NCBI GenBank assembly: GCA_946965045.2
Contig: OX337234.1
Location: 3,100,001 to 3,164,000, forward strand
DNA from: Epithemia pelagica
Lineage: Eukaryota; Bacillariophyta; Bacillariophyceae; Surirellales; Surirellaceae
DNA: 64,000 nt
Reading direction: 5' to 3'
The notes beneath the pieces were generated by a model. The model saw only the letters and a program-made list of their open reading frames with translations. It ran no database searches and was not told the DNA's origin. Below, in pieces: positions 21,735-33,399 of the stretch. Position 1 is the first letter of the stretch. Each line of letters opens with the position of its first letter. The translations under genes were made by a program, and so were the position numbers.

Positions 21735-22028
21735 CTACTGGCTAAGAAAATCATACCACCCAGTTTGGTTCGACACTCCATTGCCACCAGCAGGAAGAGG
21801 AGATGAAGGGTAGGAAATGGCATCTCGACACCACTCACGGTGGCGTCGTGTGTGTATCGAGTCTTGTGTGTGCCGTCGATTCGAATTCTTTTGTTGTTGG
21901 CCATTGATCAATGAGAGGCGCCTCAACCGAGTTGGGATCGTCCGTTTGTGAGGGATGGAGTTTTTGGCAGCAACCAAAACCCCTTGTTCCAATCGTCGTC
22001 TGTCATGTGTTGGTGCTTCTTTTTCTTG

Positions 22029-23810
22029 TCACTGCGGCAAGTCGTTGGATTCTCCCAATTGCTGGAGGAGATTCCACAATGGGTCCTCCTGGTTCTTGTT
22101 GTTTGTTTGTTGTTGATGGTGCTTTTGCATCAATCGAAACAGACTTTGGTCAAAAGAAGCAGTCGTTGTGGTGGGAATAGCATTGGTGATATTCTCTTGC
22201 TGCTGCTGCAAGGAGGGATACCATTGGGCAAAGGGCGGAGGACACCACACGGTCAAGCCGCCCTGGTCGTCACGCCACACCCCCGACTGGTTCATGGAAA
22301 GACGGCGGCATGTTAATGTTGTCGTTGTGTGATGGTGGTTGGAGAACTCGTTGTCGTCTGGCAATTGCGCCATGACTGTCGGTGGAATATGCAACACGGT
22401 CGCATGCAAACACAACCGGTCGTGGAGTGCTGTGGTGGTTGTAGTGTCGTCCTTGTCGTGGTTGTCGTTGTCATTGGGGGAATGGTTCGTACTGCTACTC
22501 GTACGGTAAATGGCATCGCCCGCCAAGGCCAATCCTACTGCCTTGGCCGAAACCCGCAATTGATGCGTCCGTCCCGTCCAGGGTCGAAACCACAACAAGG
22601 TGGGGGGCAACCGCACTGATGGTGCTTGTTGTTGTGACGATGATGATGACGATGATTGTGCCACCACCAAATGACCCAAACCGGCCGTGGAAAAGCGGGT
22701 TTGACAATACAAACCAGTCTTGTTGTTGTTGTTGTCATTGTCATTGTTGTCATTCTTGTCATTTTTCTGTGGTTGGGGGGTGGGTGTTTTGGTCAAGTAC
22801 CAGGATTTGCGTCGTCCTCGATGCAACCATCCTTGAACGAGGCCTTGTTTCTTTTGTTTGGGTGTATTCCACGACAAGCCGGTATAGTACTTGACAATTC
22901 TACCGGCGTCATTCGCAGGGTCCTGATCCGGATGGCGAGTGGTACTAGTAGTTGTAGAAGTAGAACTCGTTGTTGTTATGGATGCACTTGTTGGTGTTGT
23001 GGATACATGCTTCTTGCTCTGGCTCTTGCTGTTTGGGCGTCGTTTCGGGTCCTGTTGGTTGTGGTTGCGAAAGGCTCGCGTCAAGACTTGGGCCGTTCGT
23101 CGATTCTTGGCAATCAACAAGAGGCCCGAAGTATCTTGATCGAGACGATGCACGCCATAGAATCGAGTTGTTGTTGTTGTGCAATTTGGAGCGACGGCTG
23201 TTTCTTGTTGTCGCAACAGAGTGAGAATGCCGGGTTTTGCTTCTCCTCCGTTGGAGCCCTTGTCAGTATTGTGATGGGGAATCCCCGAGGGTTTGTCCAA
23301 GACTATCAAATTCTCATCTTGATACACAATGGTCAGTTCTGGAGAGATCGTCTTGTTGTTGTGGTAGAGGTTATTCTGTTGTTGCTGCTGCTGCAGATTG
23401 GGGGTCGACGACGAGTACAATCGTCTGCTACTGCTGCTGCGGTCCATCCATGGTGACCACCACCTGCATCTGCGGGAGGGTGTTGTTGTTGCGGGGGGAT
23501 GGTTCCTGGATCGATGCGACACGGTCCACAGAGGAAACGAAGACGAGGAGAGTGGAGGTGCGAGGATTGCGACGATCACCAGAAGCCACAGCGTCGTCGT
23601 CGTCGTCCATCGGAGTCGCCGCCATGAGGAGGATGAGAATGGTTGCGGGTTCGGTGGGAGTACTACTCGGTTGGCTCTTGGAATTGGCGTCCTTCTCCTC
23701 ATCATCGTTTTTGGATACTTTACGTTGGATCTTTTCGGGCAATCGATTGAGATGGGACCAAGACCAAAATGTCCCCAACAACAGATCTCCTCCGCGGTCA
23801 TTTCTTTCAT
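22029..23810 (-). CDS. RluA-family RNA pseudouridine synthase
   Basis: 593 residues from the ATG at 23810 (a second start, MMRRRT, is at residue 36). It isomerises uridine to pseudouridine in RNA. The signature GVHRLDQDTSGLLLIAKN is at about 219-236, with catalytic Asp224 in HRLD. The second conserved block, RPWTGRTHQLRVSAKAVGLA, follows later and AGDAIYR after that. The catalytic domain begins near residue 158 (ELTIVYQDENLIVLDKPSGI). It is longer than bacterial RluA because of an N-terminal ~150-residue extension with one hydrophobic segment (about 74-93) and Ser/Gln runs, probably organelle targeting, and because of low-complexity loops (Ser/Thr, Asn/Asp) between core strands. No S4 domain is visible. 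RNA target unknown. Confidence 0.88.
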   Translation of the reverse strand: MKEMTAEEICCWGHFGLGPISIDCPKRSNVKYPKTMMRRRTPIPRANRVVLPPNPQPFSSSSWRRLRWTTTTTLWLLVIVAILAPPLSSSSFPLWTVSHRSRNHPPATTTPSRRCRWWSPWMDRSSSSRRLYSSSTPNLQQQQQQNNLYHNNKTISPELTIVYQDENLIVLDKPSGIPHHNTDKGSNGGEAKPGILTLLRQQETAVAPNCTTTTTRFYGVHRLDQDTSGLLLIAKNRRTAQVLTRAFRNHNQQDPKRRPNSKSQSKKHVSTTPTSASITTTSSTSTTTSTTRHPDQDPANDAGRIVKYYTGLSWNTPKQKKQGLVQGWLHRGRRKSWYLTKTPTPQPQKNDKNDNNDNDNNNNKTGLYCQTRFSTAGLGHLVVAQSSSSSSSQQQAPSVRLPPTLLWFRPWTGRTHQLRVSAKAVGLALAGDAIYRTSSSTNHSPNDNDNHDKDDTTTTTALHDRLCLHATVLHIPPTVMAQLPDDNEFSNHHHTTTTLTCRRLSMNQSGVWRDDQGGLTVWCPPPFAQWYPSLQQQQENITNAIPTTTTASFDQSLFRLMQKHHQQQTNNKNQEDPLWNLLQQLGESNDLPQ

Positions 23811-24052
23811 TTTTTACACTTCCTTCCGTTTTTGGTCGGGACCGATTTCTCAAATTCACAGAGAAAAAGACCAGACATTATTTTTTCTGTTGGGACAGTC
23901 GACTGCGTTTGGTTGCATTGTATGCTTTCTCCTTCTTTGTCTTCTGCTTCTGTCAACAACTCCTTTGTTCCAAGCGCAAAAAGAGTGTTCTTCGAAAAGA
24001 TCCACCACAGAAACGTCACGACAGAGCTCATCAATCAACGTCACGCGGATGA

Positions 24053-25200
24053 GAAACGTTCGACAACAAGCCCTCTTTATCCATATTATACGGGGTCCTT
24101 GTCTTGGTGTGGTCTCTGACTACACAATTCTCCTGGTTGGGACCCACCACCAACTGCCACAAGGAGAAGGATCACGACCACCAACATCTCTTGCATCCCA
24201 CAAAGGAGGCGTTCAAGGAACAAGAACAACAACAAAGTGGTCTTTCGAACCGAGCCACGGCGGCTTGGTGTCCCCAGGCCACTTGTCCAGTCACGGCCAT
24301 TTGTCATCCCTGCAAACGACGCTACTTGATTATTTTGTCGGCCGGGCGTTCCGGGAGTACCACCTTGTTGCACATGCTCAATAGTTTGCCAGGCATTCGA
24401 TTGAGTGGCGAAAACAAGGGCGTCCTCCACAACTTTCAACACGCCATTGGCCAGACCCGAACGGCCCCGCAATGGAAGGCAGCATCCTTAGACGCATGGT
24501 CGCACCATCCAGTCACGCCGTCCAATTTTGCCTGTGTCACACAACAAATGGTCGAAGTCATTACTCCACCAGCACTCGAACCCGAGGAAGCACCAACCAC
24601 GACCAGGGTCATCACGACGACCGTGGTACCATTATTGGGTTCAAAACTATTAAATTTCCGCAACTTGCACAAAGTACAACCGTCGGGTTCCAACCCCCTC
24701 GAGTTCCATCTAAACCGAAACGACCACCAACACCCGAACAACTACAACAACAGCAACAACAACAAGAGCTCCTGGAAAAAGAACAGGAAACGCGATGGAA
24801 CTTGCTGCGTGAGGCTGCCGTGTTTTTGAATGAAACCTTTCCCTGTGGACGGTTCATCATTAGTATCCGGAATCCCTTGGAACGGGCCAAGTCGGCCAAA
24901 CGGGCCTTTCATTCCAAGCAGTCCATGCCTACAGTCGTACGTCAATCCCAACAATGGATTCAAAACTTGTTGGACTTGGCGACCCTGCTGGGGGGACCGC
25001 AGCGATCTATTGTCTTGAATAGTTCGGAATGGACCCAAAATATTACCATTCTCAACGACATGATATCGTCTTGGTTGGGCTTTGACAAGACCTGTCATTT
25101 CGACCAGCTATTCGAGATGAATACGCAACATGACTATCGGAGCGGCAATGTGACCAATCGCACCAAACTTCCACCGGGATGTACCCCGCTTCCGTTCTAA
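24053..25200 (+). pseudogene. Second sulfotransferase-like copy, frameshifted
   Basis: Paralogue of 13740-14810: RSGSTTLLHMLNSLPG and FIISIRNPLERAKSAK are both present, and the two agree over most of their length. The first half reads in one frame to about 24590; the second half (from about 24600 to the TAA at 25198-25200) reads in another. Compared with the other copy, about seven bases are missing near 24580-24600, in the acidic linker after MVEVITPP. A Gln/Pro-rich stretch (around 24690-24790, ending ELLEKEQE) is present here and absent there. As in the other copy, no in-frame ATG precedes the hydrophobic anchor (SILYGVLVLVWSL). Both halves remain open, so the break is young or a sequencing error. 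Confidence 0.7.
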
Positions 25201-25237
25201 CCACAATCGCCAGGATAGCGTGTGGTCTTGTTGCACA

Positions 25238-25745
25238 ATGACAGCGTTTTTACCTGTGGATTTTTCCCGACGATGCTTGTTTCACAACAGTCAGACTAGA
25301 GGCCTCTCTGTCCAGTTCCAGGAACAGAAAAACAAACTGTATACCTCACAGCCAGTCCTTGCGTTACCGCTCTCGACTCGGAATGGCAAGGCGACAGCCG
25401 TCTCTTTTTTGCCCGAGGATACCCTCCAACGAGCCGTCCAGAGCAGCCAGAGGAGCAATCCCGTGGAACAGGTCATACTGGCCAAGGACCCGACGCAGGC
25501 CTTTGTGGATATTTATGACTATATGCCCGCAAAATTCGTCAGGGAGCATTGACCTGGGATCAAGTGGAAGCGGCCGATCTCGATACGGTACGTATCAGGT
25601 AGTTTGGATTTCTGGATTCGTGAGATACAGAGGCGTTTGGGAATTTCAAACAGCCGGGGTTCCCTTGTCGGATTTCCGGGCTCCTCACCGATCCTCTCTC
25701 GGTCTCTCTCTCTCTCTATTTCATGCACGAACAATGGGCTGGTAT
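25238..25745 (+). pseudogene. Chimeric, truncated copy of nitrite reductase exon 1
   Basis: An ATG at 25238, only 38 bases after the sulfotransferase stop, opens a frame whose first ~48 codons are unrelated to nitrite reductase and match the relic at 13565-13660. From about 25383 it becomes nitrite reductase exon 1: KATAVSFLPEDTLQ, then NPVEQVILAKDPTQAFVDIY. After DIYDY two extra bases shift the frame and it stops at 25550-25552. The donor site GTACGT (25588) and about 155 bases of intron 1 follow, with homology ending near 25745. No exon 2 is present, so it cannot make the enzyme. Confidence 0.8.
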
Positions 25746-25935
25746 GAGGCCTCCAAATTCAGTGGTGAAGCAATGACGATTGTCCAATATAGCAATCTCA
25801 TCTTGCGAGCAGTACAGATGAGATGCACTAAAAGATTGGTGTGCATGTGACTAATATGGAATGTTGATAAACCTTCATAGCTATTTAAACCCCGGAAATG
25901 AACCATGCTTTCAATGAAAGTGTTTGCGTTTGCCG

Positions 25936-28900
25936 CTAAATCCCATAACAATAATGGGTCTTGGATTGGTCGATTTTCTTTATGCAATAATCTTCCACTG
26001 TTAGCAACAGTGCTAGTCCTTGCTCTAGATTGAACAGTGAATGAGCGATATCTGAAATGGCCGATGGGACCTCTGCACGATTGCGACAGAACAGATTCTG
26101 GGCCCAACGAACGACGCGATTCTTACGTTGGTGTTGTTTGGTCGGTGATTTGGGTGTCTTTCGATTCCTGTCATTTTGAACTTCATCTTGAGTCTTCTCC
26201 ATTGTTGGAATCGGAGTCTCAACCTGAAGTTGCTTGTGGTCCATGACGGATTCCTGTTTGAGCCCGGTGGATTCAATCTCAGCGATATCAACATCCTTTG
26301 GTGCTTTTGAATTTTGTGTTGGCGGTTCAAGGATGAAAGTGGATACTTGTGTTGCACCTTTCATATCTTGAACAGTGTTGTCGTCACTCACTTCTTGTTT
26401 CAGCCCAGTAGATTCAATCTCAGCGATCTCAACATCCTTTGTGGCTTTTGAATTTTGTGTTGGCGGTTCAAGGCTGAAAGTGGATACTTGTGTAGCACCT
26501 TTCAGATCTTGAACAGTGTTGTCGTCACTCACTTCTTGTTTCAGCCCCGTAGATTCAATCTCAGCGATCTCAACATCCTTTGGTGCTTTTGAGTTTTGTG
26601 TTGGCGGTTCAAGGCTGAAAGTGGATACTTGTGTAGCACCTTTCCTATCTTCAGCCCTGTTGTTGTCAATCACTTCTGATCTAAAGTTGAGTTCGCACAT
26701 ACTTTCATGAGAGATTTGTTCGATGGCTGCGATTTCATTGACTAAAGGATCGATATTCTTACTGACCACTAAATGGGGATCGTGAAGTTCAATGATACCA
26801 TTCCAAATCATGGCCAAAATCATGAGCCAAAACACAATCAAATAAACCAAATCACCAACTCTTTTTCCTTTGGCTGCTCCCATATTATCGTCTGTTTCTT
26901 CGGCGACGAAAACTCGCAAATCTGTTTCAAACAATTAGAAAACAAATGAATTAACATTCGAGATTCGACAAGCTTGCTTTTCCTCGAAAAAGAACATACC
27001 TTTGATGGTTCCGTTCGCATTCTGTTTTCCCATGTTATCGTTCATTATATCAGAGCAGCAATCCCATTGATCGCAATTGTCTTGTTCGTACTCTCCCACA
27101 AACGTCGCTTCTACGCTGGGTGGCACGTTCTCCTTCGTTTCCTGTGTCACTACTTCCGACGTTGGTTCAGTCTGCGTAGCAGGTACCATTACCACTTCAA
27201 AAGGGACAGAAGCAGTAGAATCATCAAGATCTTTGTCCTCTGAAGATCCTTCTGTGATGCTTGAATACTTCATACGGTCCTCCTCAACCTCTTTGGCAGA
27301 GACGTTATTCTCGAGATTCTTGGAAGAAGACTTTTCATCGTCGGATTGCGGCAATTTCTCGGATTCGGCCTTGGCACTGCCCTGGTCGTTATTGTGACTG
27401 ACGTTTGTTGGTTCATCCGAACCATTCGATACCACCGGTGCAACGGGTGTGGGAGCTTGCAACGCAATCGTTTGGTTCTGTGATTCTGGTTGCTTGCAAA
27501 GGTCTTGTTGGTTCCCTTCCACACATGCCGCTTCTACGCTTGATGGCACGTTCTCCTTCGTTTCCTGTGTCACTGCTTCCGACGTTGGTTCAGTAGGGAT
27601 AGCAGGTGCCATTTCCACTTCGGAAGGGACAGAAGCAGTAGAATCATCGACATCTTCGGCCTCTGAGGATCCTTCTGTGAGGCTCGTATGTTTCAACTGA
27701 TCGGAGTGGGGCTCTTTGTCGGATTCGATTTGTGCACTGCCCTGGTCGTTATTGTGACTGCTGTCAGTTGGTGCATCCGAACCATTCGATACCACCGGTG
27801 CAACGGGTGTGGGAGCTTGCAACGCAATCGTTTGGTTCTGTGATTCTGGTTGCTTGCAAAGGTCTTGTTGGTTCCCTTCCACACATGCCGCTTCTACGCT
27901 TGATGGCACGTTCTCCTTCGTTTCCTGTGTCACTGCTTCCGACGTTGGTTCAGTAGGGAAAGTAGGTGCCATTTCCACTTCGGAAGGGACAGAAGCAGTG
28001 GAATCATCATCTTTGGCGTCTGAGGATCCTTCTGTGATGCTCGTATGTTTCAACTGATCGGATTGGGGCCCTTTGCCGGATTCGATTTGTGCACTGCCCT
28101 GGTCGTTATTGTGACTGCAGTCAGTTGGTGCATCCGATCCATTCGATACCACCGGTGCAACGGGTGTTGGAGCTTCCAACGCAATTGTTTGTTTATGTGA
28201 TTCTGGTTCTTCTTGGTTCGCTTCTGTACATGCTTCTTCTACGCTGGATGGCACGTTCTCCTTCGTTTCCTGTGTCACTGCTTGCGATTCTGGTTGTTCG
28301 CAATTGTCTTGTTGGTTCTCTTCCACACATACCGCTTCTACGCTGGATGGTACGTCCTCCTTTGGTCCCGGTGTCACTGCTTTCAACGTGGGTTCAATCT
28401 GTGTATGCGATTCTGGTTGTTCACAATTGTCTTCTTCATTCTCTTCCGCACATGCTGCTTCTACGATGGGCGGCACGGTCTCCGTCTCTTCCTGTGTCAC
28501 TGTTTCCGACGTTGGTCCAGTCTGTGTATGCGACTCTGGTTGTTCGCAATGGTCTTGTTGGTTCTTTTCCGTACGTGCCACTTCTACGTTGGGTGTCAGG
28601 TTCTCCTTTGTTTCCTGTGTCATTGCTTCCGACGTTGGTTCAGTCTGAGAAGCAGGCATAATTGGCACTTTGGAAGGGACAGAAGCAGTAGAATCATCAA
28701 CATCTTTGTCCTCTGAAGATCCTTTTGTGAGGCTTGTATCTTGCATTTGGACGTCGTCAACCTTTTGGGCAGAGACGTTCTCGTCGAGATTCTTGGAACA
28801 AGACTTTTCATCGTCGGAGTGGGGCACTGGGTCTGATTCGGTCTTTGTACTGCCCGTATCATTCTTGGTACTGCTGTCCGTTGGTGCCTCGGATCCAGCA

Positions 28901-30240
28901 TTCGACATCACGGGTGCAACGGTTGTTGGAGCGTCCAACGCAATCGTCGGTGTATGCGATTCTGGTTGTTGGTTCTTTTCTTCGGCACATGCCGCTTCTA
29001 CGCTGGGTGGCCTGCTATTAGTTGGTTCATTCGATCTAGCAGTCGAGATGACGGGTGCAACGGGTGCGGGAGCTTGCAACGCAATCGTTTGTGTAGGCGA
29101 TTCTGCGAATGGTTGCGGTTCCGGCACGGGTTGGTCGGTGGTGGACTGTCCTGCAGTGCTTCTCCGGGTGCTGATCGTTGTAAGTGGAACCGCCCGGGTG
29201 GTCCACGATGGTTTGGTCAGACTTGTTGTGGTGGCTGTTGTTGTGGTGGCTGGTTGTTTCGGTGAACGACCACGACGCGCATAAAAGGTAGGGTCTTCCC
29301 AGAGAAAGGGTGCCTCGCGACTGTCCGTGAGGGAGAGTAACGAATGATCGTCGTCGCTGCTAGAGTTGCCATTCGTGTCATTGTCGTCGTCGTCATGTTC
29401 GAGGACTTGGGAGAGTAAGGACTGCGTGTCACTTGTTGCTTCGGTAGAGGCTTCTATTGGTTGGAGAAGACTTGTGGTGGTGATTGGTGTCTGGGATTGA
29501 TGGTGGTGGTGGTGCGAGGAGTCGGCCGGTGCGGATGCGACTGTTGCCGTGTCATCACCAGGTTGAGGGGATGCTTCTTCTCGGGCCGCCACCGGGGCTA
29601 CGACCATGGATACCACCTGTCCTCCCAATCCTCGTCGATGGTACAACAACCCCGAGCGCGGAGAATGAAACAAGGAACAAGACGATGCCATTGGCGATCC
29701 CACAAAAAAGGCCGTTCGGTCGGCATTCTCCTCCATGGTCGAAGGCTGCTGCTGCGACGACGACGACCACATGGAGGAGGAACTGGTACTCGTGGTGGTT
29801 CCCAGTGGCATGCTATTGGATCGACGTTGACTTCGATCCGGACGAGGTCTGGGTCGTTGTCGTCGACGCGAGGGTGATTGCGACGAGGAGGGAGGGTGAT
29901 TGTCATTGAGCAACAAATGCGGAGGTGGGGAAGCAGCAACAGCGGCGACAGAGGACAGAGAGCCATGAGTGGCGGCTGACAAGGACAATCCGGAGGACAG
30001 GACACACAGAGACGACAATGTGGGTCGATGGGATGCAGGATGCAGTGGTCGAATACTGCTTGTTGTATTCATAGACTTGCCCAACACTCGCTCCAAATCC
30101 ACCAAGTCCGAATAATACTGAGAGTCGCTTGTATCTTGCTCTTCTTGTTCGTCCTCATGATCGTCACTGTCTTGGTATTCGTAGTCTGTTGTCACTGCAT
30201 GGATGGCATGCGGCGGCACAGGAGCTTGGGTCGTTGTCAT
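25936..30240 (-). CDS. 1408-residue repeat protein with one membrane segment, two exons
   Basis: Exon 1 is 30240-27000 and exon 2 is 26921-25936. The 78-bp intron has AAAG|GTATGT and AACAG|AT ends; the join reads NGTIK|DLRVFVAEETD and keeps frame. The first ~400 residues are disordered (Ser, His, Asp, Pro-rich). Then come tandem repeats of about 120 residues containing QTIALQAPTPVAPVVSNGSD, TSEAVTQETKENVPSSVEAA and DDSTASVPSEVEMAP. Exon 2 begins with a membrane segment (GDLVYLIVFWLMILAMIWNG) followed by three to four 47-residue repeats (GATQVSTFSLEPPTQNSKA, DVEIAEIESTGLKQEVSDDN). The C-terminal tail is basic (RKNRVVRWAQNLFCRNR). No known domain was recognised. Repeats are Thr/Ser/Glu-rich, as in surface or anchoring proteins, but there is no signal peptide, so topology is uncertain. 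Confidence 0.75.
26260..26690 (-). repeat. Coding tandem repeat, 141-bp unit (47 residues)
   Basis: Units start near 26260, 26401 and 26542 with a partial unit after; the period is exactly 141 bases, preserving frame. The outer copy has diverged; the inner two are almost identical. Confidence 0.85.
27060..28660 (-). repeat. Coding tandem repeat, 360-bp unit (120 residues)
   Basis: The string CATTCGATACCACCGGTGCA recurs at about 27424, 27784 and 28140, a 360-base period. The stretches 27421-27658 and 27781-28018 differ at only a few positions, showing recent duplication or gene conversion; outer units (toward 28660) are shorter and more diverged. Confidence 0.85.
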
Positions 30241-30887
30241 GACCGAGGAATAATCAAACGCTTGGGGCGCGTTTGCCTTATTCTCTCTTGTTCCTAAAGC
30301 AGCAATGCTATCTCTTTGTCGTCTTGATGATGCACTTGGATCCAGTGTGCAACAATGATGATGTATGGCCGTTGCAGTTGGTTCTTATACGATTATCCTC
30401 CGCAACAAGCCGTCTTCATCTCGTTTCTCCCATTGCGTGCAGAGGCAGTGACTCACAACTCACAACTCACATAAAAAAAGGGAAAGCTGCCCCCATCAGT
30501 CATAGTCGTACTATTGTAGGGTACGCACGTACACTACAACTACTCGTGTATAATGGATGCTGCGAATTCGAATACCGTATTGTCTGAATTCGAATACCGT
30601 ATCATGCCCATCCCTAAAGTTCTTTCCTTCTTTCTTCGCTTGACGTCATCCTCCCGCTTTCTCAAAGGCGATCGAAGTTCCCAGCACGCATTAAGGTCGC
30701 GTTTGTGTCCCACATGGATCACTCGCAGCACACAAGGACATGTGGTTCGACAATGAAGAGACAACAGGTTACTTGTCGGATCGGAGGAATCTCCCATTCC
30801 TCATGGACGACATGACTGCGATGCGAACGTAGACGAAACAGGGGTATTGTGGTTGTTGGTGATCCTTGTTTTGTTGGTTGGAACAAT
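30241..30887. other. Intergenic; end carries duplicated nitrite reductase 5' flank
   Basis: The stretch 30770-30887 resembles the upstream region of the intact nitrite reductase in reverse orientation (shared CTCCCATTCCTCAT). A direct repeat GAATTCGAATACCGTAT occurs twice, at about 30565-30602. No gene seen. Confidence 0.5.
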
Positions 30888-31680
30888 ATGGTTGCGGCGG
30901 GTCGCGGTGTGCTATCATGGTCTCTATACCACCCACACCGCCACCAGCACCCAAACAGCCACGACCCAAACCACACAAAGGCATCCGGATGTCGAGCTAT
31001 CGACTCCAATTGGTAGAGTCGCAACAAGGCTACGGCCGTCTCATTTTTTATGCCAGACGATACGGTCCAACCACGAGCACCGAGCAAGAGTACCTTGCAA
31101 TCCACTGGAAACGGTCTATCTGGCCAAGGACCCGACACAGCATGCCTTTGTTGATGATATTCATGATTCTACCCGTTGGTCATCTCAGTGTTGAGGAACG
31201 TCGTGCGACTTTGCCCCTGTGGCCGATTCTTCTTCCAATAGAGAAGATCGTTGGACAAGAAGGGACCACTAAAATGTGCTCTTACTACCCAAGTATGTGG
31301 ATCATGACTGTGTTCCACCATTCTTGGCCGAACCCGCATTGCCATCTCAAACTCGTGTTCCTCTTCTTTTCGTCTCCAGGTGGAATCGATTGGTCCCATG
31401 GAAGAAGGCCAGGAGGTGGTGAGTTGTACCGGTCGTACCGAGGAGTTTTGCGGATGGGCCTTCTGGATGGAAACCAAGGCACAAGCGGAACGCTTGGCAC
31501 GTGAATTGGAATGGCGCGTCATTGTCAATCGTCCCATTCACATTCATTGGACGGGTTGTCCCAATTTGTGTCGACAAGCCCACGTGACGCCGAGATTGGT
31601 GGCACTGGCGAAACGGTCCATCTCGACAAGGACAAGGGACCGATCCAGCGTACGAAGTGTGCTAGTATTTACAGTTACTC
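30888..31680 (+). pseudogene. Third, decayed nitrite reductase copy with a large internal deletion
   Basis: It starts at an ATG (30888) with MVAAGRGV matching MFAAGRVV of the intact gene. Exon 1 homology runs to about 31175 and includes NPLETVYLAKDPTQ in shifted frames. Homology resumes near 31290 with the C-terminal part of exon 2: ESIGPMEEGQEVVSCTG, then AERLARELEWRVIVNRPI, then HIHWTGCPNLCRQAHV, ending about 31680. The siroheme region keeps the cysteines but with insertions (CTGRTEEFC instead of CTGAEFC) and Gly-to-Arg after the last Cys. The middle of the enzyme is missing. Confidence 0.85.
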
Positions 31681-31863
31681 GGTTCGTGCTGGGCCATCCT
31701 ACGCTTGGACGAATCTGTCACCCGCCATCCAAGTCGCCACTTTGGGCTCCATTCAGCGTTACACATTGTCGCTAGTGACGAGATGCACGGAAACGGTGGT
31801 TGGGTGCCTCTCGTGGAGTGGAACTGCATCTCTTTTGCGGCTTGGAGCGACGCCGGTCAGAAC

Positions 31864-33399
31864 CTAGTGAGCGGAATGGATCACCTCTGGCAACGAAGAG
31901 CAGTTGACGTACTTGACCAATGTCGAGGCTTCGTTTCGAGTATCAGGTGCACTAAAGTTTGTGCCCAGCGGAACAACAAACACAAGCTCGAGACCACCAC
32001 CAAAACATCCTTCGACGTTGACGTGGTTCAGAAAGTTTGGCCTCAAGCGACGCTTCCTGTAGGGGTGTGTCGAGCGAACGGTGAACTGAAAGCACCAGAT
32101 GGTGCCATTCGCGTCGACCAGAGCCGCATCAAGGTTGACAAAGTTTGGTACCGAAGGAATCCAGTATTGGTTTTCTGTGTCAGCTCCTTCACCCCTTCCA
32201 CTTCGCTCCCTTGGGCCCGCACAGACGACTCGATTTCGGCAAACGTTCCATCCCTCAAAAAACCAAGTGAAACATCTCTTCAAAGTAATTTGCCTGTGCG
32301 CCCTTGGTTCCATCTCGTTCCGCTTTCTTGTAGCTGTCCAAGAGTTCCTCCAAAGCGCTACTACTTTGTCTTGCAGCTCGCAAAGCATATACTGAGAATC
32401 AACATGAAGATGAACCGAGTAGGTGGTCGAGCCACCAGGAATTCTAAACATGCTGCGCAAAGAGTCTACGTGGTCATCCGTCGACCTGCAGTCGGAGTGA
32501 GAAAGGGACAAATGACCTTATTGTGCTTTTGAGATACGGGCAATGGTCCGATCGACAAACTGTTTCTGTTGTGGGATACCAGCTGGATAGCCCTCTACAA
32601 AACCACGGATTCGGCCACCGTTCACGTAGTTTATTTCGTCCAAAAGGTCGCGGTCAAAAAAGCGATCCGAGTTGTCATTCTCTTCTTCGGCATCTAGATC
32701 GAGAAGCGAGATCACAGAGGACTCGATGGAATCCTTCGTCCAAGCACTCATAACGACATTGTCCACAGAGTTCATGTTCTGGTGCTTGATTCGGAAGCCA
32801 GGTCCCGAGGTGCATCCGTACGTGAGTTTGCTGTATTTGATCAACTCCTCACTCGTTGGCCCATCCACTGCGGCCACCAATTTGGAGCTAGTTCTACGCG
32901 GTGCACCATCCATGTGCTCCAACGCTTCTCGGAGAGGATTGTAGTATGTATCAAGGGGGGTATTTGAGCGCCGTAGATTCCGAGCAAAACGAACCTCTAC
33001 ACTCCTGTTGCAAAGTTTCTGCAACGCCAAGGCACTGCCAAGTTCCTCCCCGTCGTCGATCATCCGAAAATAGATTGCTTTTTCGTCGTTTTTCCACACT
33101 CTATAGAGAACGACCAAAAACAGAAGCACTGATTTGCCAATGCCTGCCGAACCCGAGAAAATCAACAAAGGATAGGATCGCTGTAGGAGTTCTTGGAACG
33201 CCATCTCCATCTCTCCACGAACAACCACACGCTCTGGAATGAACAACTCATCGTCGATATCGTCAGACAATTTCACACTTTCGCGAATCGCCGACAAATC
33301 CATGATGGTTCCATTGTCAGGAAGGGGTCGACCTTCACGTAGATCAAATACACCGTCAATCGACAACGTGTTCGTCCCCTCAAAGGCAACAGTTACCAT
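31864..33399 (-). CDS. Crinkler/RHS-type ATPase-nuclease protein with an in-frame stop
   Basis: From the ATG at 33399 the frame runs 293 codons to a TAA at 32520-32518, then continues in the same frame another 217 codons to 31864. The first part has a P-loop, FSGSAGIGKSVLLFLVVLYR (residues ~81-100), typical of Crinkler (CRN) and kinetoplastid RHS ATPases. The second part contains VNLDAALVDANGTIWCFQFT followed by V, matching the restriction-nuclease-like core (D..Q/ExT) of the same families. Either the stop is a nonsense mutation, or a short in-frame intron removes it (a 72-base GTATCT...CGTAG segment over the stop would keep frame). In oomycetes CRNs are secreted effectors; in diatoms the role is unknown and a link to mobile DNA has been proposed. 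No header domain is visible at this start. Confidence 0.65.

Larger units (their letters stand above)
20902..22028. other. Intergenic between convergent genes, with short tandem repeats
   Basis: Separates the ends of the desaturase and pseudouridine synthase genes. Two separate tandem duplications are present at 21583-21641 and 21668-21734. No gene seen. Confidence 0.5.
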
